DNA from: Candidatus Helarchaeota archaeon
GTDB taxonomy: Archaea > Asgardarchaeota > Lokiarchaeia > Helarchaeales > HEL-GB-A
DNA length: 19,974 nucleotides
Direction of reading: 5' to 3'
Assembly: GCA_013375405.1 (NCBI GenBank)
Contig: JABXJU010000068.1
Location: 1 to 19,974, forward strand
In this document: positions 1-7,674 of the stretch, one piece after another
Position numbering within the stretch: position 1 is the first letter of the stretch
Layout of the letters: each line of letters starts with the position of its first letter
Notes under the pieces: model-generated
The model's database searches: none
What the model was told of the DNA's origin: nothing
What the model saw: only the letters and a program-made list of their open reading frames with translations
Program-made: the position numbers and the translations under genes

Positions 1-564
1 AAAATTGGTTCCGAATCATTTCTACTTTTTATTGGACGCCTAGAAAAGGAAAAAGGACTCGAATTTCTTTTACGAACATTCAAATCCATAACTAATCAAG
101 ATGAAAATCTTAAATTGGTTGTAGTTGGTGGCGGAACTTTAGAAAGGGATTTGATTAGAACAAGAATGGAATTAAAACTTCGAAAAAAAGTTCATATCTT
201 GGGAAAAATCCACGAAGATCAATTAAGACACTTAATACAAACAGCTGAAGCACTTATCCTTCCGTCTCAATTTGAAATAATGCCAACTGTCATTCTCGAA
301 GCATGGGCCTCGGAATGCCCTGTAATCGTTAATAATTATTATGGAGTGCAAGCATTAATTCATCATAAAGAGACAGGATTAGTATTTCAAAGAAGTAAAA
401 CTGATCAGCTAACCTCTCTCGTAAATGAATTACGTACAAAAAAAGATCTGAGGCAAAAATTAATACAAAATTCTAAAATGCAACTTCGTTCACATTATGT
501 TACAATTCGAGTTGTTGAAAAAATCGTCAAAATGTACTACAATCTCCTGAATCGGTGCAATTAA
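1..564 (+). CDS. Glycosyltransferase, GT4-like (GT-B fold), 5' truncated by the window edge
   Basis: The reading frame is open from base 1 to a TAA at 562-564, giving 187 visible codons of the C-terminal half of a group 1 glycosyltransferase. The visible start (FLLFIGRLEKEKGLEFLL) is the usual strand and helix opening the nucleotide-sugar-binding Rossmann domain, followed by LVVVGGGTLE. The diagnostic E-x7-E motif is present (FEIMPTVILE, visible codons 92-100), where the glutamates normally contact the donor nucleotide sugar. The family transfers sugars from NDP-sugars to lipid, polysaccharide or protein acceptors at the cytosolic membrane face. The stop overlaps the ATG of the next glycosyltransferase (TAATG), so the two are very likely co-transcribed and translationally coupled. 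The TTG at 115 lies inside the domain and is not a real start. Donor and acceptor cannot be told from the sequence. Confidence 0.9.
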   Translation, partial: KIGSESFLLFIGRLEKEKGLEFLLRTFKSITNQDENLKLVVVGGGTLERDLIRTRMELKLRKKVHILGKIHEDQLRHLIQTAEALILPSQFEIMPTVILEAWASECPVIVNNYYGVQALIHHKETGLVFQRSKTDQLTSLVNELRTKKDLRQKLIQNSKMQLRSHYVTIRVVEKIVKMYYNLLNRCN

Positions 565-1742
565 TGAAAATAGGCTATGTAGTTCAACAGTTTTATCCCA
601 CTGCATATGGAAGTGGAATCCATGCATTTGAACTTACAAAAGAATTAGTAAAATTTGGTCATGAAATTCATATAATTACAAAAGGAGAGCCAACTCAGGA
701 ACGTTATGAAATTTTTAGAGGACTACACATTCACCGAATGCTCAATTTTGTCCCCACACCATACTATTTTCCATTAAACTCAGCTATGCTATGGCAGTAT
801 GGAAAACGCATTATCCGAAAATTGAGTTTAGATATTCTGTTGGGACATGGATTTGAAACTAGTTTATATTTTAAATTAAAAGAGACAATTCCCTTTATAT
901 ATAAGGCGGCGGGTACGATAGAATTGCAAAAAAACCGAAAATTTGTGATATGGCGAGATATTTTTGGAAAACTTTATTTTCCTTTGTTAGGGCGGCTAGA
1001 AAAAATTGCTGTAACTCATGCTGATTTTGTCATCGCCATCTCTGATACGATTAAACACGAATTAATTTCTGCATATCAAGTCCCAGATAAAAAGATTTAT
1101 CGAATTTATAATGGAGTCGACGTACAACGATTCCATCCTTCTCAAAACTATACTAAACTCAAACGAGATTTAGGACTGAATTCCAATAAAATCATCCTTT
1201 TTGTAGGGCGTATGTCACCTATTAAAGGCCCTCAAATATTGATGCAAGCAATCCCTACGGTAATAAAGAAATTTCCGGAGAGTATTTTCCTCTTTTTAGG
1301 AGATGGGCCACTCTCATCACATCTTCAATATATATCTCGTAAATTACATGTAACACGTTATGTGAAATTTATGGGCTTCATCTCCAATTCAGAAATTCCT
1401 AAATATTTTGCTATGGCTGATTTATGTGTGATTCCCTCGCTGTATGAACCTTTCGGATTAGTTGCCTTGGAGAGTCTTGCCTCTGGAACCCCTATTCTTT
1501 CTAGTATTCAAGGTGGACTTGCCGAGATTCACAAATTTTTGAAAGGATTTTCAACGATTACTCCTCTTACGCCAAATTCCGTAGCAAAACAACTGGATTC
1601 ATTACTTTCTAATCCAAAAAAACTAGAGGATCTAGGGCGAGTAGGACGAAAAATAGTCACCCAACATTTTACATGGAAACATTGTGCAAGTCAGACAAAT
1701 AAAATTATAGAGAAAATAGAGTTAAGAAGAAAAAAAAATTAG
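564..1742 (+). CDS. Glycosyltransferase family 4-like protein
   Basis: This is a complete 392-aa GT-B glycosyltransferase. The N-terminal domain begins MKIGYVVQQFYP and has the glycine-rich acceptor-side loop (AYGSGIHAFEL). The C-terminal domain has NGVDVQRFHP, ILFVGRMSPIKGP, FLFLGDGP and the E-x7-E motif EPFGLVALE at residues 295-303, all typical of GT4 enzymes. The length is normal for the family. I chose the ATG at 564 because it overlaps the upstream stop in the classic TAATG arrangement and opens directly into the first beta strand; a GTG at 555 would add only three residues. It probably works with the preceding glycosyltransferase in assembling a surface glycan or protein N-glycan, but the substrate is not deducible. 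Its stop overlaps the stop of the convergent gene by four bases (1739-1742). Confidence 0.92.
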   Translation: MKIGYVVQQFYPTAYGSGIHAFELTKELVKFGHEIHIITKGEPTQERYEIFRGLHIHRMLNFVPTPYYFPLNSAMLWQYGKRIIRKLSLDILLGHGFETSLYFKLKETIPFIYKAAGTIELQKNRKFVIWRDIFGKLYFPLLGRLEKIAVTHADFVIAISDTIKHELISAYQVPDKKIYRIYNGVDVQRFHPSQNYTKLKRDLGLNSNKIILFVGRMSPIKGPQILMQAIPTVIKKFPESIFLFLGDGPLSSHLQYISRKLHVTRYVKFMGFISNSEIPKYFAMADLCVIPSLYEPFGLVALESLASGTPILSSIQGGLAEIHKFLKGFSTITPLTPNSVAKQLDSLLSNPKKLEDLGRVGRKIVTQHFTWKHCASQTNKIIEKIELRRKKN

Positions 1743-3208
1743 AGGGATTTGGCTCTTTGAATCCATTCAGAAAGCATATTTGCAGTAATAGTAGTTGATA
1801 TATTTTCTTTTGAGATAGTATCCAGTACTTGAACTTTTAATGCATTTTCGTTAATTTTTGAAAGATGTTTTACGGAACGTACTCCTGATTTTGCTAAAAT
1901 CATAGCATACTGTAGATCCATCCCTGGAACACGCATTAAATCGGAAATTATACGCCAGATTATTATTTTTGATTGTTGAATATTGGTTTTTTTAGCAATA
2001 TCTTTACTATTGGCTCTCAATAAGTCGATAGATGTGACATATCCAGCTTGTTGCAATGCGGTTATTTCATTTTGGGCGATAATCCCAAAATTTGTTAAAT
2101 TAATGGGGCCAGCTTTCTTAATTGGCATGGGTGGGGGTGCGACGGAAGGTCTTTCCTTTACTTCTTCAACGACTTCCAGTGTGGTCTCTGCGGGTGTTGG
2201 AGCTTTTATTCCGGGCGCAACAGCAGTAACTTGTTTTCCCCTCGGAGAAAAGGCAAGTCCTCTTAAAAAAGTAATTGCCATCCAAAAAGTGAATATACCC
2301 AGCATTGCTGGTAGCAACCAAGTTCGTATATCAATGGGTAGCATCGGTAAAAACTTTCCAGCAATTACAATCAAGAGAAGAATCCCTGGGGCCATAGCAA
2401 ACCCGAGTACAGCTGAAGTACCCTTGAATTCAAGATTCCGAGCACTTGCAACTATTTTTCCAAATAAGAGCCACCCGATAATTACAATTATAATCCCGCC
2501 CACTAAAACAATAGGATAGAGTGTTATTTCCAGCGTTTCAACAACGATCGGGATGCTTAATTGAGTCATTTCCCACAGCGTCACAAGTGAGAAATCTCCA
2601 ATCACCGCCTGTGACATGCTCAAATAGAACCAGAGAAGGACTGACGAAATTAAAACAAATATGATACTTTGCCCGAAACTGGACGAATCGTTATAGATAT
2701 TAGTGAAACCAGAACTTGACCCAAAAAACGCGCCAGACATTTTTGATCCAAAAGTGGTCTCTGCGCTAGGTACAACAACAACTTTTCGTTTTTCTGCAGG
2801 AAGTTTTTTAACTTCTTTTGCGTTCTTTATCCATTTTTGAATAATATCAACGGATAGACCAGTATCTTCAGATAGAAGATCGGCAGATTCTTCCGCTAAA
2901 TCCTCAACACTCATTACTCCGGAGCTGACTAAGCGTTTTGCATCCTCTATTTTAATTTCAATTAATTGACTAAGTTCAGCCGCTGCGGTGTCAACTTCAA
3001 CAAATTTCTTTCGCTCTTGTGCTCTTGCTAAAATTATCCAAGTAGTCAGTTGTTTCTTGGCGATGCCCGTGATTTTAGATAAGTCCTCCGGATTGGAACT
3101 GCCTAGCTTTTTTATCGATTTAACACCTGCACGGTATATTTTTATCGCTGACTTTTTATTTAAGCCTTTTATTTTTGTCAATTCATTAATTACTTTATCT
3201 TCGGCCAT
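1739..3208 (-). CDS. Membrane protein with helix-hairpin-helix (DUF4332-like) modules flanking a Yip1-like four-helix region
   Basis: This is a 489-aa protein. Residues 5-65 and 74-133 look like tandem helix-hairpin-helix/DUF4332-type modules (IKGLNKKSAIKIYRAGV; later helix ending in W..NAK). Four hydrophobic segments follow at about 180-200, 228-250, 265-287 and 296-316. The piece between the second and third (LLFGK...KGTSAVLGFAMAP) resembles the loop-plus-helix signature of Yip1-domain proteins. A charged and proline-rich linker (330-368) leads to two more helix-hairpin-helix-like modules (370-489). Topology would leave both HhH ends on the same side of the membrane, presumably cytosolic. 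The ATG at 3208 has a strong Shine-Dalgarno GAGGGG just upstream. The gene lies 209 bases downstream of the Rab-like GTPase on the same strand. The HhH and membrane assignments are good; the Yip1 resemblance is pattern-based. Confidence 0.75.
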   Translation of the reverse strand: MAEDKVINELTKIKGLNKKSAIKIYRAGVKSIKKLGSSNPEDLSKITGIAKKQLTTWIILARAQERKKFVEVDTAAAELSQLIEIKIEDAKRLVSSGVMSVEDLAEESADLLSEDTGLSVDIIQKWIKNAKEVKKLPAEKRKVVVVPSAETTFGSKMSGAFFGSSSGFTNIYNDSSSFGQSIIFVLISSVLLWFYLSMSQAVIGDFSLVTLWEMTQLSIPIVVETLEITLYPIVLVGGIIIVIIGWLLFGKIVASARNLEFKGTSAVLGFAMAPGILLLIVIAGKFLPMLPIDIRTWLLPAMLGIFTFWMAITFLRGLAFSPRGKQVTAVAPGIKAPTPAETTLEVVEEVKERPSVAPPPMPIKKAGPINLTNFGIIAQNEITALQQAGYVTSIDLLRANSKDIAKKTNIQQSKIIIWRIISDLMRVPGMDLQYAMILAKSGVRSVKHLSKINENALKVQVLDTISKENISTTITANMLSEWIQRAKSL

Positions 3209-3417
3209 TGGATCCCCTCAAAACATAACTCTTTTTCTTTTTATTTCTCTCGTTCGTTTGTAATCTTCTCTTACTAATTATTTAGATATTTAAAGAATAC
3301 TTTGTATTTATGTAGAGAATATTTGGTATTTATATCTATTTTTATTTTCGCATCTCTTATAAACTTCCATTTAAATAAAACCAAAAAATTATGAGAACTA
3401 TAAAGATATTTATGCAT

Positions 3418-3960
3418 TTATGAGGAAGTATCATAAGATTTTAAGCAGAGACTGGCGATTACTTCAAATACTTTTTCGACATTTTCTCCAGTTTTAGCTG
3501 ATGTTGCTAATATATTTGTATTTTTTTCAGCAGATAATTGATCTATTTCATTCTTTGAAACAGCTTTATCTTGCAGATCATTTTTGTTTGCTGAAACAAT
3601 ACATGGGATAGTTCCACAGTGTGATTCAACATCATTGAGCCACACCTCAAGATGCTCAAATGTTACTTTTCTAGAAAAATCAAAGACAATTAACGCTGCA
3701 CTTGCATCTAAATAATAATGATCACGAACCCTTTCAAACCTTTGATGTCCGCCCATATCCCAAATGGCTAGTGTAACCAATTGTAATATATTTTCCCCTT
3801 TTTTGAATTCTAATTGTTTTATTGTAAAATCAGCACCGATTGTTGGCAAATAGGAAGCATCAAACTTCTTATCTGCATATCTTCTGATTAGGGAGGTCTT
3901 GCCGACGCTGGGGTCGCCTACGACTACGAGTTTGTAACTATACTTGATTGTTTCAGTCAT
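3418..3960 (-). CDS. Rab/Ras-like small GTPase
   Basis: This 180-aa single-domain G protein has all five guanine-nucleotide motifs: P-loop GDPSVGKTS (residues 15-23), switch I threonine in LPTIGADFT (T40), DxxG in WDMGGHQRF (68-75), NKND (125-128) and SAKTG (154-158). The WD-x-x-G layout and the RF after switch II place it in the Rab/Ras-like part of the superfamily, a group expanded in Asgard archaea. Two points are odd. The catalytic glutamine after DxxG (Rab WDTAGQ) is replaced by histidine (H72), which in Ras-type proteins slows GTP hydrolysis. The C-terminus (KSYDTSS) has no cysteine for prenylation. The protein therefore may be a slow or GAP-dependent switch that reaches membranes, if at all, through partners. 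The ATG at 3960 opens the ORF. The next gene on this strand is the Yip1-like membrane protein. Confidence 0.95.
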   Translation of the reverse strand: MTETIKYSYKLVVVGDPSVGKTSLIRRYADKKFDASYLPTIGADFTIKQLEFKKGENILQLVTLAIWDMGGHQRFERVRDHYYLDASAALIVFDFSRKVTFEHLEVWLNDVESHCGTIPCIVSANKNDLQDKAVSKNEIDQLSAEKNTNILATSAKTGENVEKVFEVIASLCLKSYDTSS

Positions 3961-4053
3961 CGCTTAAAGCACCATGATTTCAGCATTTCAGGTCTTCTTC
4001 TTTCTTTCTCTTTTAGAAACATTTCTTTCTCTTATCTTTGAACCCTAAGATAT

Positions 4054-4069
4054 AAAAATATATATTTTT
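4054..4069. promoter_or_regulatory. AT palindrome in the divergent GTPase / coiled-coil promoter region
   Basis: A perfect 16-base palindrome (AAAAATATATATTTTT) lies in the 220-base gap between the divergent GTPase and coiled-coil genes. It could act as a TATA element for the GTPase gene. A second TATA-like stretch (TATTAAATA, about 4109-4118) is better placed for the + strand gene. Assignment is by position and composition only. Confidence 0.35.
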
Positions 4070-4180
4070 CTTATAGTCTCAAAAAAATTCCTCTTAAAAA
4101 AATAAATATTAAATACAAATTTTACCTACTTTAAAATCAAAGAGATATCGTAGGAGTAAGTTTTAGCGAAGGGATGAATT

Positions 4181-5368
4181 TTGAGCGATGAAGACGAAAT
4201 TACACTTGAAGGAGTTGTAACTGTCCAAGATCGCTTAATTCAGAAATTTGAACGACAAATTAAGGGGCTCAACCGGCAAATAAGCGAATTAGAAGAAGAA
4301 AATGAGACATTAAAGCAGAGTTCCAAGAAGTTTGAGGAAACTATTGGTAAGCAAAAAGAAAATGTAGAGCAATTGAATGAAAAAATAATTCAAATAAGTC
4401 AGGAAATTGCATCAAACGTTTCAAAAATTAATGAACAAGAGTTACAAATCAAGGAAAATTCAGAAGAGCTGTCTTCTAAAGAGAAAAAGATTGGAGGATT
4501 AGAAGAAAGGATTAACTATTTAACCAAAGATTTAGAGGAAAAAAAGCAAGAACTCAAAAATACAGTAGAGGAAAAGAATAAGAGTTCGCATGAATTATCT
4601 CGAATTTCAGGAATATTAGATGAAAAGAGGGAGAAATTATCCTCAAGCGAAACAAATATCGAAAATCATAGGGCGAAAATTTTAAGTTTGGAAGAAAGTT
4701 TAAAAGAGAAAGATGTAAAATTAAAGGATTTGAAATCTTTAAATTTAAAAAATATTTCAGATTCGACTGAATTAAATAGAGACCTTACCAATTTGAAAAT
4801 CAAACTTGAAACGGCAAATAAAAGTATTGAGGATTTAAAAAATCAACTCAAAGCAAAAGAAACCCTCGGTACTGCCCTTGAAGAAAAGACAAAAGAAACC
4901 CAAAATTTGCAAAATACCATTACCGAATTAAAAGAACAAGTTAAAAAATACGAGGCGTTGTACATTGGGACCCTTGAAGGGCGTGATAAGATCATTGAAT
5001 ATATTAAAGCTCAATTAACTAATACTAAAGCAAAAATATTTATAACCGCACCTTCGATTATGGATTTAAGGGATATCATTGAGGATTTATCTCAAATCAC
5101 AAAAAGGATTCAACTTCGTATTGCTACCCATATCAACACTGAAATTAACCAGCATGTTGAGCTTTTGAACCGATTTAAAGCAATTTCAGATATTAGCATT
5201 CGTAATTACCCAAAAGAGGATCGATGGTGTGTCGAACGTGATGGTTCAGAAATTTTGCTAGCGCATGGTGGGATTAAACCTGTGGGTGTCGTTATAGAGG
5301 ATCTCGAATTCATAAAACTTATCCGAAATCTCATTGCTGAACCATGGATTGGTAGTAAAGCAATGTGA
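4181..5368 (+). CDS. Long coiled-coil protein with a C-terminal TrmB/PLD-like domain
   Basis: This is a 395-aa protein. Residues about 17-258 are an almost uninterrupted coiled coil rich in Glu, Lys, Gln, Asn and Leu with heptad spacing. Residues 261-395 form a compact alpha/beta domain (ITAPSIMDLRDIIEDL, then RIQLRIATH, later ILLAHGGIKPVGVVIEDLEF) whose order of strands and helices recalls the C-terminal phospholipase-D-like effector domain of TrmB-family regulators. No HKD catalytic motif is seen, so a binding rather than catalytic role is likely. No DNA-binding wing is visible; the coil occupies that place. The start is a TTG at 4181 with AGGG about seven bases upstream; the nearby ATG at 4174 runs into a stop. 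A similar coiled-coil gene follows, and the Rab-like GTPase is divergent upstream, so a scaffold or tether role is conceivable but unproven. Confidence 0.8.
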   Translation: MSDEDEITLEGVVTVQDRLIQKFERQIKGLNRQISELEEENETLKQSSKKFEETIGKQKENVEQLNEKIIQISQEIASNVSKINEQELQIKENSEELSSKEKKIGGLEERINYLTKDLEEKKQELKNTVEEKNKSSHELSRISGILDEKREKLSSSETNIENHRAKILSLEESLKEKDVKLKDLKSLNLKNISDSTELNRDLTNLKIKLETANKSIEDLKNQLKAKETLGTALEEKTKETQNLQNTITELKEQVKKYEALYIGTLEGRDKIIEYIKAQLTNTKAKIFITAPSIMDLRDIIEDLSQITKRIQLRIATHINTEINQHVELLNRFKAISDISIRNYPKEDRWCVERDGSEILLAHGGIKPVGVVIEDLEFIKLIRNLIAEPWIGSKAM

Positions 5369-5522
5369 CTTCGTAATCCACAAGTTTATTTATCTGATCT
5401 TTTAATTATTCTACAATATTCCTATTACAAATGAAAATAGAGAAATTAATGAATGATGAAAAAAATATACCACTTTAGAAATTATAAACATAAATACCAA
5501 GCCTTCTATGATAAATTAAACG

Positions 5523-6371
5523 TTGGTAAAAAAAGTGTCCAAACTTAATGCAGTTGAAACAATTGAATCACAAGAACGCATGATAAAAAAGCAAAATCGG
5601 GAAATAAAAAAGCTAGAGAGAGAAGTGGTAAGCGTTCAGGATGAATTCTTTAATTTTAAGAAGGGACAGAAATTAAAGTTACTGGAAATTCAAAAGAGAA
5701 TTAAGGAACAGAGTTATACAATAAAAGATTTAAAAATGCAGAAAAAGGTGAAAACGCGCCAATTTGAAGAAAAACATTTAAAACAGCAGGAAAAAGAACA
5801 GACTGCGGAATCTAAGATAAGGGAGCTTCAAAATAAAAATGAAATTTTAATAATTGAAAATGAGGAACTAACAAACAAAATTACTGAAGATAACGTTAAA
5901 AATTTAGAAAGAGATACTGAAATTTCAAATCTCAAAACCCAAATAAAAGAATTAGAAGATAAAATTGAACATATAAAACAAACTGAAATAAATGAACTTC
6001 AGCAAAAATTATTAGTAAAGGGAGATTTACTCGAGAAACAAACTCAGGCTGTGAATCAATTAACTCTTGATATGAAAAAATATGAAGTTGAAATCGCTGA
6101 ATTAGAGTACAAATTATCTAATGAACAAGGGAAGCATAGTGAATTGGGTGAGCTTCAAAAGAAAGTGGGGAATCAAGAGGAAATTATTATTCACCTCCGA
6201 AAAACAAACATTTCAAATAAGGAAAAAATCAAATCACTCCGAGATCAATTAAATGGTTCAAATAAACGAATAAATGAACTTCTCCAGAAGTTGAAAGAGA
6301 TCCCAGGCAATGAAGCTAGATCAGGACAAGAAATTACTTATTTTCAAATAAACTTTCCTGAGAATGATTAA
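5523..6371 (+). CDS. Coiled-coil protein of unknown function
   Basis: This 282-aa protein is predicted to be one long coiled coil from about residue 10 to 265, highly charged (Lys, Glu, Gln), with no transmembrane segment and no globular domain except a short tail (TYFQINFPEND). Composition and opening (QERMIKKQNREIKKLEREV) resemble the preceding coiled-coil protein (QDRLIQKFERQIKGLNRQI), so the two may be paralogues, with this one lacking the C-terminal domain. The start is a TTG at 5523 and no Shine-Dalgarno is apparent; an AT-rich TATA-like stretch about 30-45 bases upstream would allow a nearly leaderless mRNA. A GTG four codons downstream is an alternative start. The stop lies within a perfect palindrome shared with the convergent gene. 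No function can be assigned. Confidence 0.75.
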   Translation: MVKKVSKLNAVETIESQERMIKKQNREIKKLEREVVSVQDEFFNFKKGQKLKLLEIQKRIKEQSYTIKDLKMQKKVKTRQFEEKHLKQQEKEQTAESKIRELQNKNEILIIENEELTNKITEDNVKNLERDTEISNLKTQIKELEDKIEHIKQTEINELQQKLLVKGDLLEKQTQAVNQLTLDMKKYEVEIAELEYKLSNEQGKHSELGELQKKVGNQEEIIIHLRKTNISNKEKIKSLRDQLNGSNKRINELLQKLKEIPGNEARSGQEITYFQINFPEND

Positions 6372-6390
6372 CATAATCATTGATTATGTT
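6370..6390. terminator. Perfect 10-1-10 inverted repeat over two convergent stop codons
   Basis: AACATAATCA and TGATTATGTT are exact reverse complements separated by one T. The repeat covers the TAA of the + strand coiled-coil gene (6369-6371) and the TAA of the - strand gene (6384-6386), and is followed on the + strand by T-rich sequence. It probably serves as a bidirectional 3'-end element, although archaeal termination usually depends mainly on U-runs. Confidence 0.5.
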
Positions 6391-7244
6391 TGTTTCATTT
6401 GTTTTTTACATTGATTTAATAGGTTAATTATCTCATCAGATTCTTTTTGAGAAAGAGGGGTATCTAACTTGCGAAGTTTTTGTGCTAATTTCCTAATTTG
6501 ATATATTTCGGGGATCCATTTACTTGCTGCTGAGATTGTTTCTCGTGCGTGATCAAGTATATCTGCAATTTTTTTCGTATTCGCTCCTACTTTTATTTGA
6601 TCTTGTAAATCAATGAATAGGATATCAATTGGATCTTTTGCTGCTGGTGGAGCCGGCTTTTGGGTTGGAGGCGATGGCTCGCTAGGGGTGGCCAATGGTC
6701 TGTTTGTTGATATTTCTGGAATAATGGTAGCAGGTGTTGCAATAGGTTGAGGTGGAATTGGGATTATTTGGCCACTTGATGCAATTTTCTTAAGATCTTC
6801 TATTTCCTTGCTCATTTGTTCGATGTTTATTTCGATGTTATCAATTTGATCAACAATTTTATTGAAATTACGTGTGAATCCATCGAGTGTTTTCTGAAGG
6901 TTTTTAAGAAAATATGTAGTTTCAGCAGTCAAATTTTCAACTTTTTCTATCCTTGCAACAGTCATTACCACTCGTTCTAATGTAGAGGCAAATTCGCCCA
7001 TCCGCCCAATTAATGTGAGTCCAATTTTTTCAAATCCTTCACGTAAACGGTCAATAGAATCGGATAAGCCTGCATTTACTCCAGAGGGGGGTTTAAAGAT
7101 AGGTTTTTGTTCCTCAACATAACCTAATTGGGCTTTTACATCTGGGGGTAATTGCTTCAGTACTTCTTCGGGAATGGTTTGCTCACTGGGTCCTTTCCTA
7201 GCTGTTTCACCCTTTTCCGATTTATCTTTTGGCACATGATTCAC
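6384..7244 (-). CDS. Coiled-coil / proline-rich linker protein of unknown function
   Basis: This is a 286-aa soluble protein with three visible parts. Residues 1-58 are charged, with a short segment (TIPEEVLKQLPPDVKAQLG). Residues 60-155 form amphipathic helices or a coiled coil (FTRNFNKIVDQIDNIEINIE). Residues 159-203 are a low-complexity linker dominated by Pro, Ala, Thr and Ile. Residues 204-286 form a second all-helical domain. The arrangement of two helical domains on a flexible proline linker suits an adaptor. The start is a GTG at 7244; the overlapping ATG at 7246 reads straight into TGA. A TATA-like TTTATAAAAT lies about 45-55 bases upstream. It converges with the coiled-coil genes. 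I do not recognise the family. Confidence 0.75.
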   Translation of the reverse strand: MNHVPKDKSEKGETARKGPSEQTIPEEVLKQLPPDVKAQLGYVEEQKPIFKPPSGVNAGLSDSIDRLREGFEKIGLTLIGRMGEFASTLERVVMTVARIEKVENLTAETTYFLKNLQKTLDGFTRNFNKIVDQIDNIEINIEQMSKEIEDLKKIASSGQIIPIPPQPIATPATIIPEISTNRPLATPSEPSPPTQKPAPPAAKDPIDILFIDLQDQIKVGANTKKIADILDHARETISAASKWIPEIYQIRKLAQKLRKLDTPLSQKESDEIINLLNQCKKQMKQT

Positions 7245-7471
7245 ATCGACTTTAAACCCTTACACTCGTTGATATTATAACATTTCCCATTTTATAAATT
7301 TGTTTATATTCCGTAAAATGATCAACGAAATTCAAATTTTATTGATATTGGACTGATTTAGTCCTCTTTCCTTTCCATCCTAAAAGAACTATTACTGGAA
7401 ATCTATTATATTTTTCAAAAACGTCGAATCTAGTTTCTAATTGAATTAATTTTAATAAAATTCCAGTCTCT

Positions 7472-7486
7472 TTTTTGAGACAAAAA
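7472..7486. repeat. 15-base inverted repeat TTTTTG-AGA-CAAAAA
   Basis: This is a six-base perfect inverted repeat with a three-base spacer upstream of the histone promoter. Its centre is 63 bases from that of the second palindrome at 7535-7549, about six helical turns, and both contain GACAAAA. It may be a distal operator half of a pair. Confidence 0.35.
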
Positions 7487-7534
7487 CGCGTCAATTAGTA
7501 TTTAGTTTATTAACAACTGGTTAATTATTATTCA

Positions 7535-7549
7535 TTTTGTCCGACAAAA
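7535..7549. promoter_or_regulatory. Operator-like palindrome TTTTGTC-C-GACAAAA beside a TATA-like box
   Basis: This is a seven-base perfect inverted repeat with a one-base spacer. It directly abuts the TATA-like TTTTAAATA at 7551-7559, where the B-recognition element would lie. A dimeric regulator bound here would be expected to block TBP/TFB loading. It is seen directly in sequence; the regulatory role is inferred. Confidence 0.4.
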
Positions 7550-7577
7550 CTTTTAAATACGTCATCTTTGAAAATAA

Positions 7578-7588
7578 GGCATATAAAT
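7578..7588 (+). promoter_or_regulatory. Histone gene TATA box (GGCATATAAAT)
   Basis: A TATA box lies about 90 bases before the histone ATG and predicts a start of transcription near 7608-7612. The same core GGCATATAA occurs before the purine operon at 16665-16673, which supports it as this organism's promoter motif. TTTTAAATA at 7551-7559 is an alternative. Confidence 0.5.
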
Positions 7589-7674
7589 AGATAAAACTTG
7601 AATTAAAAGTCTGTAACACGAGATTTATACTTATAAAAATTAAGATCTAAAAGATTAGTGGGTGAGGGCTGCCA

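Larger units (their letters stand above)
7245..7674. other. 430-base intergenic regulatory region between the divergent 7244 gene and the histone gene
   Basis: No coding frame or RNA gene is evident here. On the - strand a TATA-like element (about 7288-7299) suits the proline-rich gene. On the histone side there are two short inverted repeats and two TATA-like boxes, described separately. The region is AT-rich. Confidence 0.6.

Noticed and set aside
1983..2519. 178-aa + strand ORF opposite the HhH/Yip1-like gene
   Set aside because: It is a shadow of the membrane-helix coding region on the other strand, with no start signal and no family pattern.
3298..3342. Imperfect direct repeat (TTTGTATTTAT / TTTGGTATTTAT) in the 3209-3417 gap
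   Set aside because: It is short, imperfect and AT-rich; it could be a duplicated TATA-like element but nothing distinguishes it from background.
5366..5430. Read-through of the TGA ending the first coiled-coil protein as a second Sec codon
   Set aside because: The extension is only about 20 codons of low-information sequence with no redox motif and no SECIS-like hairpin after it.
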